DNA of 64,000 bases from Candidatus Competibacteraceae bacterium (GTDB lineage: Bacteria; Pseudomonadota; Gammaproteobacteria; Competibacterales; Competibacteraceae): positions 1,922,001-1,986,000 of the forward strand of contig CP065007.1 of NCBI GenBank assembly GCA_016699715.1, in the 5' to 3' direction. The notes under the pieces are model-generated. The model made no database searches and had not been told where the DNA came from. It saw only the letters and a list, made by a program, of their open reading frames with translations. Each line of letters starts with the position of its first letter. Position 1 is the first letter of the stretch. Shown here piece after piece: positions 56,963 through 64,000 of this stretch. Position numbers and translations under genes: made by a program.

Positions 56963-58162
56963 TCACTCGATCACTTTAGCGACGACACCGGCGCCGACGG
57001 TGCGCCCACCCTCGCGAATGGCGAAGCGCAGGCCCTCGTCCATGGCGATCGGCGCGATCAGACTGACCACGATCCGCACATTGTCGCCGGGCATCACCAT
57101 TTCGATCCCTTCGGGCAGGTCGACCGAGCCGGTGACGTCGGTGGTGCGGAAGTAGAATTGCGGCCGGTAGCCCTTGAAGAAGGGTGTGTGCCGCCCGCCT
57201 TCTTCCTTGCCCAGTACGTAGACTTCGGCTTCGAACTGAGTGTGTGGGGTGATGGTGCCGGGCTTGGCCAGCACTTGGCCGCGTTCGACGTCGTCCCGCT
57301 TGGTGCCGCGTAGCAGAACCCCGACGTTGTCGCCGGCTTCGCCCTGGTCCAGCAGCTTGCGGAACATTTCGACGCCGGTGCAGATGGTCTTGACCGTGGG
57401 CCGGATGCCGACGATGGCGACTTCCTCGCCGACCTTGACCTTGCCCCGTTCGATGCGGCCGGTGACCACCGTGCCGCGCCCGGAGATCGAGAAGACGTCT
57501 TCGATCGGCATCAGGAAGGCTTTGTCGATTTCGCGCTGTGGTTGCGGAATGTAGACGTCCATGGCGTCGACCAGTTTGACGATCGAGGGTTCGCCAATGT
57601 CGCTTTGGTCGCCTTCCAGGGCCTTGAGCGCGCTGCCGGTGATGATGGGGACGTCGTCGCCGGGGAAGTCGTAGCTGCTGAGCAGTTCGCGGACTTCCAT
57701 TTCCACCAGTTCCAGCAGTTCGGCGTCGTCGACCATGTCGGCTTTGTTGAGGTAGACCACGATGCACGGGACCCCAACCTGACGCGCCAGCAGAATGTGC
57801 TCGCGGGTCTGCGGCATCGGGCCGTCGGCGGCCGAGACCACGAGGATCGCGCCATCCATCTGCGCGGCGCCGGTGATCATGTTCTTGATGTAGTCGGCGT
57901 GCCCGGGGCAGTCGACATGGGCGTAGTGCCGCTTGGGCGATTGGTATTCGACGTGGGCCGTGGCAATGGTGATGCCGCGCGCCTTTTCTTCCGGCGCGGA
58001 GTCGATCTGGTCGTAGGCTTTGAATTCTCCACCAAACGCCGTCGCCATCACCCGCGTGATCGCCGCCGTTAGCGTGGTCTTGCCGTGGTCTACGTGGCCA
58101 ATCGTCCCGACGTTGACGTGCGGCTTGCTGCGCTCAAACTTTTCTTTGGACACCGTGCTCAC
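56963..58162 (-). CDS. tuf: Elongation factor Tu
   Basis: A 399-residue EF-Tu: MSTVSKEKFERSKPHVNVGTIGHVDHGKTTLTAAITRVM, G3 DCPGHADY, G4 NKADMVDD, and domain III end VVAKVIE. Delivers aminoacyl-tRNA. Relatives usually have a second tuf next to secE; that locus is not in the window. It follows fusA by 44 bases. Confidence 0.98.
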   Translation of the reverse strand: MSTVSKEKFERSKPHVNVGTIGHVDHGKTTLTAAITRVMATAFGGEFKAYDQIDSAPEEKARGITIATAHVEYQSPKRHYAHVDCPGHADYIKNMITGAAQMDGAILVVSAADGPMPQTREHILLARQVGVPCIVVYLNKADMVDDAELLELVEMEVRELLSSYDFPGDDVPIITGSALKALEGDQSDIGEPSIVKLVDAMDVYIPQPQREIDKAFLMPIEDVFSISGRGTVVTGRIERGKVKVGEEVAIVGIRPTVKTICTGVEMFRKLLDQGEAGDNVGVLLRGTKRDDVERGQVLAKPGTITPHTQFEAEVYVLGKEEGGRHTPFFKGYRPQFYFRTTDVTGSVDLPEGIEMVMPGDNVRIVVSLIAPIAMDEGLRFAIREGGRTVGAGVVAKVIE

Positions 58163-58206
58163 TCCATCCGATTCAAATCTTCAACAACCGTCTTCAGCAA
58201 AACGCT

Positions 58207-60306
58207 TCAGGAGGCTTTCTTAATGATCGTCTCCGCGATATTGGCGGGGGCTTCGTTGTACTTGGCGAATTCCATGGAATAGGTCGCGCGACCCTGAGTG
58301 GCCGAACGCAGATCGGTGGCATAACCGAACATCTCGGCCAACGGCACTTCGGCGCGGATGACCTTGCCCGACGGCGAATCGTCCATCCCCTGGAGGATGC
58401 CGCGACGACGGTTGAGGTCGCCCATCACGTCACCCATGTAATCCTCGGGGGTCACCACTTCGACTTTCATGATCGGCTCCAGCAGCACCGCGCCGGCCTT
58501 GAGGGCGCCCTCCTTGAAACCCATCGAACCGGCAATCTTGAAGGCCATTTCGCTGGAATCGACCTCGTGGTAGGAACCATCGAAGATGGTAACCTTGACA
58601 TCCACCACGGGATAGCCGGCCAGCACGCCCTTCTCCATCTGCTCCTGCACGCCCTTATCCACCGCCGGGACGTATTCGCGAGGCACCACGCCACCGACGA
58701 TAGCGTTAACGAACTCGTAGCCGTCACCGGGCTCGCGCGGTTCCAGCCGTAGCCAGACATGGCCGTACTGACCGCGCCCGCCGGACTGGCGCACGAACTT
58801 GCCTTCCTGCTCTACCGTCTTGCGGATGGTTTCGCGGTAGGCGACGCGCGGCTTGCCGACGTTGGCGTCCACCTTGAATTCGCGCTTGAGGCGGTCGACG
58901 ATGATCTCCAGATGCAATTCGCCCATGCCGGAAATGATGGTCTGACCCGACTCGGGGTCGGTGTGAACCCGGAACGAAGGATCTTCCTGCGCCAGCTTGC
59001 TCAGGGCGATGCCCATCTTTTCCTGATCGGCCTTGGTCTTGGGCTCGACCGCCACCGCGATTACCGGCTCGGGGAATTCCATCCGCTCCAGAGTAATCAC
59101 TTGGTCGGCGCTGCACAGAGTGTCACCGGTCGTCACGTCCTTCAGGCCGACGCAGGCGGCAATGTCGCCGGCGCGGATTTCCCTGATTTCTTCGCGACTG
59201 TTGGCATGCATCTGCACCAAGCGACCGATGCGTTCGCGCCGGCTCTTGATCGGGTTGTAAACCGAGTCGCCGGAACTGACCATACCGGAATAGCAGCGAA
59301 TGAAGGTCAAAGTACCGACGAAGGGGTCGGTGGCGATCTTGAAGGCCAGCGCCGCGAACGGGGCACCGTCGTCGGCCAACCGTTCACCCTCGCTTTCGGC
59401 GGCGTCGTCCAGCACGCCCGTGACCGGCGGCTTGTCGATCGGCGACGGCAGGTAGCGCACCGCCGCGTCCAGCATCGCCTGCACACCCTTGTTCTTGAAG
59501 GCTGACCCGCACAAGGCCGGCACGATCTCGCCCTTGATGGTCCGGGCGCGCAATCCGGCGTGGATCTCGTCCTCGCTCAACGGCTCGCCTTCCAGGTACT
59601 TTTCCATCAATTCGTCGGAGGACTCGGCGGCGGCCTCGATCATTTTCTCGCGCCAGGCATCGCAGGCGGCTTGCATCTCGGCGGGAATGTCGCCGTATTC
59701 GAATTTCATGCCGAGGCTGTCTTCGTCCCACCAGACCGCCCGCATCTTGACCAGATCGACCACACCCTTGAATTTATCCTCGGCGCCGATCGGGAGTTGC
59801 AGCGGCACCGGATAGGCGCCCAGGCGATCCTGGAGTTGCTGCACCACCCGCAGGAAGTCGGCGCCGGCGCGGTCCATCTTGTTGACAAACGCCAGTCGCG
59901 GCACGCCGTATTTGTTGGCCTGCCGCCAAACGGTTTCGGATTGCGGCTCCACCCCACCCACCGCGCAGAACACCGCGCAGGCGCCATCCAGCACCCGCAG
60001 CGAGCGCTCGACCTCAATGGTGAAATCAACGTGACCGGGCGTGTCGATGATGTTGACGCGGTGTTCCTCGAACTGGCCGGCCATGCCATGCCAGAAGCAG
60101 GTGGTCGCGGCGGAGGTGATGGTGATGCCACGCTCCTGCTCCTGCACCATCCAGTCCATGGTGGCGGCGCCATCGTGCACCTCGCCCAGCTTGTGAGAGA
60201 CGCCTGTGTAGAACAGGATGCGCTCGGTCACGGTCGTCTTGCCGGCATCAATATGGGCCATGACGCCGAGGTTGCGATAGCGCTCGATGGGGGTTTTGCG
60301 GGCCAC
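58207..60306 (-). CDS. fusA: Elongation factor G
   Basis: A 699-residue EF-G: MARKTPIERYRNLGVMAHIDAGKTTVTERILFYTG, G3 DTPGHVDF, G4 NKMDRAGA, and the domain IV/V signatures AGYPVVDVKVTIFDGSYHEVDSSEMAFKIAGSMGFK. It drives tRNA-mRNA translocation. It is the third gene of the str segment, 17 bases after rpsG. Confidence 0.98.
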   Translation of the reverse strand: MARKTPIERYRNLGVMAHIDAGKTTVTERILFYTGVSHKLGEVHDGAATMDWMVQEQERGITITSAATTCFWHGMAGQFEEHRVNIIDTPGHVDFTIEVERSLRVLDGACAVFCAVGGVEPQSETVWRQANKYGVPRLAFVNKMDRAGADFLRVVQQLQDRLGAYPVPLQLPIGAEDKFKGVVDLVKMRAVWWDEDSLGMKFEYGDIPAEMQAACDAWREKMIEAAAESSDELMEKYLEGEPLSEDEIHAGLRARTIKGEIVPALCGSAFKNKGVQAMLDAAVRYLPSPIDKPPVTGVLDDAAESEGERLADDGAPFAALAFKIATDPFVGTLTFIRCYSGMVSSGDSVYNPIKSRRERIGRLVQMHANSREEIREIRAGDIAACVGLKDVTTGDTLCSADQVITLERMEFPEPVIAVAVEPKTKADQEKMGIALSKLAQEDPSFRVHTDPESGQTIISGMGELHLEIIVDRLKREFKVDANVGKPRVAYRETIRKTVEQEGKFVRQSGGRGQYGHVWLRLEPREPGDGYEFVNAIVGGVVPREYVPAVDKGVQEQMEKGVLAGYPVVDVKVTIFDGSYHEVDSSEMAFKIAGSMGFKEGALKAGAVLLEPIMKVEVVTPEDYMGDVMGDLNRRRGILQGMDDSPSGKVIRAEVPLAEMFGYATDLRSATQGRATYSMEFAKYNEAPANIAETIIKKAS

Positions 60307-60323
60307 AACTTAATCCTCGCGAC

Positions 60324-60794
60324 TTACCAGCGATAATGGGCGAAAGCCTTGTTGGCTTCCGCCATGCGGTGTACGTCTTCCCGCTTCTTGACGGCGGTGC
60401 CGCGACTGTCGGCGGCATCCAGCAGCTCACCGGCCAGGCGGCGGGCCATGGATTTCTCGCCGCGCTTGCGGGAAGCGTCGATGAGCCAGCGCATGGCCAG
60501 GGCAGTCCGCCGCACCGAGCGCACTTCCACCGGAACCTGGTAGGTGGCGCCGCCGACCCGACGGGATTTGACCTCGACCACCGGCCGAACGTTGTCCAGC
60601 GCCTGCTCTAGCAGGCCCATCGGATCGTCCTTGCCCTTTTCGGCCATGGCATCAAGCGCGCCGTAGACGATCTTCTCGGCCACGGACTTCTTGCCGCGCT
60701 CCATCATCATATTGACGAACTTGGCCAACATCTCGCTCCCATGCTTGGGATCGGGGAGAATGACGCGCTTGGGAACTTCTCTTCTTCTCGGCAT
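60324..60794 (-). CDS. rpsG: 30S ribosomal protein S7
   Basis: A 156-residue S7: MPRRREVPKRVILPDPKHGSEMLAKFVNMMMERGKKSVAEKI and the E-site hairpin region EVRSVRRTALAMRWLIDASRKRGEKSMA. It nucleates assembly of the 30S head and, in enterobacteria, represses str operon translation. It lies 33 bases after rpsL. Confidence 0.98.
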   Translation of the reverse strand: MPRRREVPKRVILPDPKHGSEMLAKFVNMMMERGKKSVAEKIVYGALDAMAEKGKDDPMGLLEQALDNVRPVVEVKSRRVGGATYQVPVEVRSVRRTALAMRWLIDASRKRGEKSMARRLAGELLDAADSRGTAVKKREDVHRMAEANKAFAHYRW

Positions 60795-60827
60795 AACCGC
60801 CTCAGTCGCAATCTGCTAAAGCAAAAC

Positions 60828-61202
60828 TCAGGATTTGGGCCGCTTGGCGCCGTACTTGGAGCGCCCTTGGCGTCGCTTGGTGACACCCGAGGTGTCCAGG
60901 CTGCCACGCACGATGTGGTAGCGCACACCGGGCAGGTCCTTGACGCGACCACCGCGGATCAGCACCACCGAGTGCTCCTGCAGGTTGTGGCCTTCGCCAC
61001 CGATGTAACTGGTCACTTCCTGACTGTTGGTCAGACGCACACGTGCTACCTTACGCAGCGCGGAATTCGGCTTCTTCGGCGTCGTCGTGTAGACACGCGT
61101 GCAAACGCCGCGCTTCTGCGGGCAGCCTTCGAGCGCCGGGACAGTGCTCTTGGTTTTGTCCCTGACGCGCGGCTTGCTTACCAACTGGTTAATTGTGGCC
61201 AT
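60828..61202 (-). CDS. rpsL: 30S ribosomal protein S12
   Basis: A 124-residue S12: MATINQLVSKPRVRDKTKSTVPALEGCPQKRGVCTRVYTTTPKKPNSALRK, with the decoding-site lysines at 43/44 and RGGRVKDLPGVRYH intact, so no streptomycin-resistance substitution is seen. The Asp that is methylthiolated by RimO in relatives follows the RVK lysine. First gene of the operon, 91 bases after a consensus promoter. Confidence 0.98.
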   Translation of the reverse strand: MATINQLVSKPRVRDKTKSTVPALEGCPQKRGVCTRVYTTTPKKPNSALRKVARVRLTNSQEVTSYIGGEGHNLQEHSVVLIRGGRVKDLPGVRYHIVRGSLDTSGVTKRRQGRSKYGAKRPKS

Positions 61203-61292
61203 TGCCCCTTACTCCAGATAAGGCTTTGAAATTCGCTCGATACTAGCGGCGGGCCCGCGCCGGTCGAACACCCAGGCCCACAAAGAGGCGGA

Positions 61293-61321
61293 ACTATAGG
61301 CAGGGAGGTCACTTATGTCAA
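61293..61321 (-). promoter_or_regulatory. Consensus sigma-70 promoter of the str operon
   Basis: On the minus strand TTGACA (61321-61316), exactly 17 bases, then TATAGT (61298-61293), 91 bases before the rpsL ATG. The -35 is perfect and the -10 differs by one base. This is the only such site I found in front of the large ribosomal unit. The remaining interval 61322-61437 holds nothing else obvious. Confidence 0.85.
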
Positions 61322-61437
61322 GTTCGGTCATGGACCATGCCTGAACCCGCGTGAGTCTCATGACCCGGCCACCGATAAAGCGCGAGCATGGCACTATATC
61401 GGTATCATTGCCTGACTCCTCCAACGTCTGAAACCCC

Positions 61438-64000
61438 ATGAAATCCCCTATCGAAGTCTACTTCACCGCCTTGGCCGAGATTCGCGCCACAGGCGGCGGG
61501 GTGAAGGAAACTTCCTACTATCCAGCACTGATCAACCTGCTGAACACGGTTGGGCAGACGCTAAAACCCCGGGTGCTAGCGGTCGCGCAATTGCAAAACA
61601 CCGGGGCCGGCAGCCCGGACGCCGGTCTGTTCGCCGCTGGACAATTCCCCAAGGGTGCGAGTGAGCCGTTGCCGGGCCAGTTGCCGGAACGCGGCGCGGT
61701 CGAGATCAAGAGTGTGGCGGAAGATGGCTGGCTGACCGCCAGCGGCGCGCAGGTGGGGAAATATTGGGAGAAATACCGGCTGGTGCTGGTCACCAACTAC
61801 CGGGATTTCCTGCTGGTCGGCGAGGATCGCGCGGGTCAGCCGGCGGTGCTGGAGACGTTCCGCTTGGCGGGTTCGGCGGAGGACTTCTGGTCCCGGCTGC
61901 AACAGCCGCGCGCCTTCGCCCGGACCCACGGCGAACGGCTGCTGGAATTTCTCCAGCGGGCATTGCTGTGCGCCGCGCCGCTGAACAATCCTCGCGACGT
62001 GGCCTGGTTCCTCGCCTCGTATGCCCGCGACGCGCGGACCCGGCTGGCGGACAAACCGGATTTGCCGGCGCTGGCAACGTTGCGCGCGGCGCTGGAAAAC
62101 GCGCTGGGCCTGCGTTTCGAGGCCGAGGACGGTGAGCATTTCTTCCGCTCCACGCTGATTCAGACCTTGTTCTACGGCGTGTTTTCGGCCTGGGTGCTGT
62201 GGCATCAGGAAAATCCGGAGCGGCGCGATGCCTTCAACTGGAAGCTGGCGAGTTGGACGCTGCGGGTGCCGATGATCCACGCCCTGTTCGAGCAGTTGTC
62301 GCAGCCGTCGCGGTTGCTGCCGCTGGGTCTGACCGAGGTGCTGGATCGGGTCAACGGGGTGTTGAACCGAGTGGATCGCGCGGCGTTCTTCGGCCAGTTC
62401 GCGGCTGCCGGCGCGGTACAGTATTTCTACGAACCGTTCCTGCACGCCTTCGACCCGGAACTGCGCAAGCAACTGGGCGTGTGGTACACGCCGCCGGAGA
62501 TCGTCCGCTACATGGTGGCGCGGGTGGATGCGGTGCTGCGGGAGGAACTGGATATCGCCGACGGGCTGGCCGATCCGAATGTGCTCGTGCTCGATCCCTG
62601 TTGCGGGACCGGCGCGTATTTGACCGAGGTGTTGCGGCACATCAAGGCACGGCTGGACGAACAGGGTTTGGGCGATGTGGCCGGGGCCAAGCTGAAACAG
62701 GCGGCGCTGGCGCGGGTGTTCGGCTTCGAGCTGCTGCCGGCGCCTTATGTGGTGGCGCATTTGCAATTGGGTTTGTTGCTGCACCAGTGGGGCGCGGCGC
62801 TGTATTTGGATGAAGCGACCGGCCAGACGGAACGGCTGGGCGTGTATCTGACCAATGCGCTGACCGGCTGGCAGCCACCGGACGAGGACGGCAAGAAGCG
62901 CATGGCGCAACTGGCGCTCAATTTCCCGGAGTTGATGGCCGAGAACGATGCGGCGCGGCGGGTAAAGCAGGAGCGGCGGATTCTGGTGATTCTCGGCAAT
63001 CCACCCTACAACGGCTTTGCCGGGGTGGCAATGGACGAGGAGCAGGAATTGACCCGCGCCTACCGCCAGACCCGCCGCGCGCCGCCCCCGCAAGGTCAGG
63101 GTTTGAACGACCTGTACGTGCGGTTTTACCGGATGGCGGAACGGCACATCGTCGAGCACAGCGGGCGCGGGGTGATCTGCTTCATCTCGAATTATTCCTG
63201 GCTGGACGGGCTGTCGTTCACCGGAATGCGGGAACGGTATCTGGAAAAGTTCGACCGGATCTGGATCGATTGTCTGAACGGCGACAAGTACAAAACCGGC
63301 AAGCTCACGCCTGAAGGTTTGCCCGATCCCAGCGTGTTTTCCACCGATTTCAACCCGGAAGGCATCCAGGTCGGAACCGCGATTGCCTTGCTGGCGAGGA
63401 ACCCACAAAACAGCAATCCCCTCCTCCACTTCCGTCACTGCTGGGGGAAATCCAAACGCGAGGATTTGCTGAAAAGTCTCGACTCGCCAACAGAGTCGCA
63501 TTACCAATCGTTGCAACCGCCGCTGGAATTGGGTTTGCCGTTCATGCCGATGCAGGTGCAGGCCCACTACCTCAGTTGGCCGCTTTTGCCGGATTTGCTA
63601 CCCGCTTCCTTCCCCGGCGTGCAAACCAGCCGCGACGATGCCTTGGTGGACATCGACCGCGCGGCGCTGGAACAGCGGATACAGCAGTATTTCGATCCGA
63701 AGGTCAGCGATGAGGAAATGCGCCGGATTGCGCCAAGCTTAGCCCAAAATTCAGCACGTTTCGATTACAAGAAAACTCGCTCCATACTCCAGAAGCGCGG
63801 ATTTTTAACGACCAATATTGTGCGCTATTCTCACCGGCCGCTTGACACACGCTGGCTTTATTGGGAACCGGAAACCAAATTGCTCGATGAGAAACGCAGC
63901 GAATATTTCCCACAAATTATCGAGGAAAACATTTGGATAGCCGCTGCTCAAAAACAACGGCGTGATTTTGATCCACCCATGATAACCAAGCAGCTTGGAT
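61438..64000 (+). CDS. Type ISP-like restriction-modification N6-adenine methyltransferase (3' end cut)
   Basis: The frame is open from ATG 61438 (MKSPIEVYFTALAEIRATGGG) to the window edge, 854 codons without a stop. The first 340 residues form an N-terminal helical domain. A gamma-type N6-adenine MTase follows: GVWYTPPEIVRYMVARVD, SAM motif I DPCCGTGAYLTEVL near residue 385 and catalytic motif NPPY near 519. Residues after about 690 resemble the type ISP C-terminal specificity region (VRYSHRPLDTRWLYWEPETK near 803). I see no helicase or nuclease motif in the visible part. It may be a single-chain restriction-modification enzyme or the methylase of a larger defence system. It is divergent from the ribosomal operon; the SD is weak. 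Confidence 0.85.
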   Translation, partial: MKSPIEVYFTALAEIRATGGGVKETSYYPALINLLNTVGQTLKPRVLAVAQLQNTGAGSPDAGLFAAGQFPKGASEPLPGQLPERGAVEIKSVAEDGWLTASGAQVGKYWEKYRLVLVTNYRDFLLVGEDRAGQPAVLETFRLAGSAEDFWSRLQQPRAFARTHGERLLEFLQRALLCAAPLNNPRDVAWFLASYARDARTRLADKPDLPALATLRAALENALGLRFEAEDGEHFFRSTLIQTLFYGVFSAWVLWHQENPERRDAFNWKLASWTLRVPMIHALFEQLSQPSRLLPLGLTEVLDRVNGVLNRVDRAAFFGQFAAAGAVQYFYEPFLHAFDPELRKQLGVWYTPPEIVRYMVARVDAVLREELDIADGLADPNVLVLDPCCGTGAYLTEVLRHIKARLDEQGLGDVAGAKLKQAALARVFGFELLPAPYVVAHLQLGLLLHQWGAALYLDEATGQTERLGVYLTNALTGWQPPDEDGKKRMAQLALNFPELMAENDAARRVKQERRILVILGNPPYNGFAGVAMDEEQELTRAYRQTRRAPPPQGQGLNDLYVRFYRMAERHIVEHSGRGVICFISNYSWLDGLSFTGMRERYLEKFDRIWIDCLNGDKYKTGKLTPEGLPDPSVFSTDFNPEGIQVGTAIALLARNPQNSNPLLHFRHCWGKSKREDLLKSLDSPTESHYQSLQPPLELGLPFMPMQVQAHYLSWPLLPDLLPASFPGVQTSRDDALVDIDRAALEQRIQQYFDPKVSDEEMRRIAPSLAQNSARFDYKKTRSILQKRGFLTTNIVRYSHRPLDTRWLYWEPETKLLDEKRSEYFPQIIEENIWIAAAQKQRRDFDPPMITKQLG

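Noticed and set aside
61576..63567. Long 663-codon minus-strand ORF opposite the methyltransferase
   Set aside because: Low-information His/Gln/Arg-rich shadow of a GC-rich gene; the plus strand contains the DPCCGTG and NPPY motifs.
1..64000. tRNA, rRNA, CRISPR arrays and intact insertion sequences
   Set aside because: None were recognised; there are no regularly spaced repeats or transposase motifs.

Overview
This window looks like a GC-rich chromosomal segment of a gammaproteobacterium. The gene order rpoE-rseA-rseB-rseC-lepA-lepB-rnc-era-recO with nadB divergent from rpoE, the split class II ribonucleotide reductase (nrdJa/nrdJb as in Pseudomonas), the sdhCDAB-sdhE-ygfX block, and PBP1b next to a TPR lipoprotein all fit. 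A purple-sulfur or Competibacter-like lineage is my guess from overall character; no marker here proves it. I see no rRNA or tRNA genes, intact insertion sequences or CRISPR array.

Layout. 1-5.9 kb is an accessory-looking patch: a left-truncated MFS/acyltransferase fusion, a secreted alpha-carbonic anhydrase, a GFA-like zinc protein lacking one conserved Cys, a small membrane/coiled-coil protein, a probably frameshifted small ORF and a DUF2157 pair. 5.9-14.4 kb carries a DinG/YoaA-type helicase, an LpoP-like lipoprotein with PBP1b, a two-domain kinase and a PfkB kinase. 14.4-24.5 kb is the envelope-stress/lepA/rnc block plus nadB. 24.6-29.2 kb is succinate dehydrogenase with three accessory factors, including a 56-residue SdhAF4-type gene. 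29.4-32.4 kb holds ygfZ, rnt, moaE, moaD and an unknown HExxH protein.

32.7-36.4 kb is the activated-methyl cycle: metK, ahcY behind an S-adenosylhomocysteine riboswitch, and metF. Two small lipoproteins follow, then nrdJa with a tandem NrdR box. nrdJb lies 357 bases further on, beyond an unusual structured non-coding stretch. 41.2-42.8 kb has a quinone oxidoreductase, a hairpin-bearing gap and a 57-residue orphan protein.

42.9-61.2 kb, read right to left, is the fused str-S10-spc-alpha translation locus (rpsL to rplQ, with tuf, fusA, secY, rpoA). A consensus sigma-70 promoter precedes it and an intrinsic terminator ends it. Several intergenic hairpins, one terminator-like, lie inside the operon. 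The right edge opens a large N6-adenine methyltransferase of type ISP restriction-modification character that runs off the window and may mark the edge of a defence region.

Start codons were chosen by hand from Shine-Dalgarno spacing, family length and gene overlaps, and frequently differ from the longest open frame. Several genes (sdhAF4, rpmJ, the 57-residue ORF) are shorter than usual ORF cut-offs.
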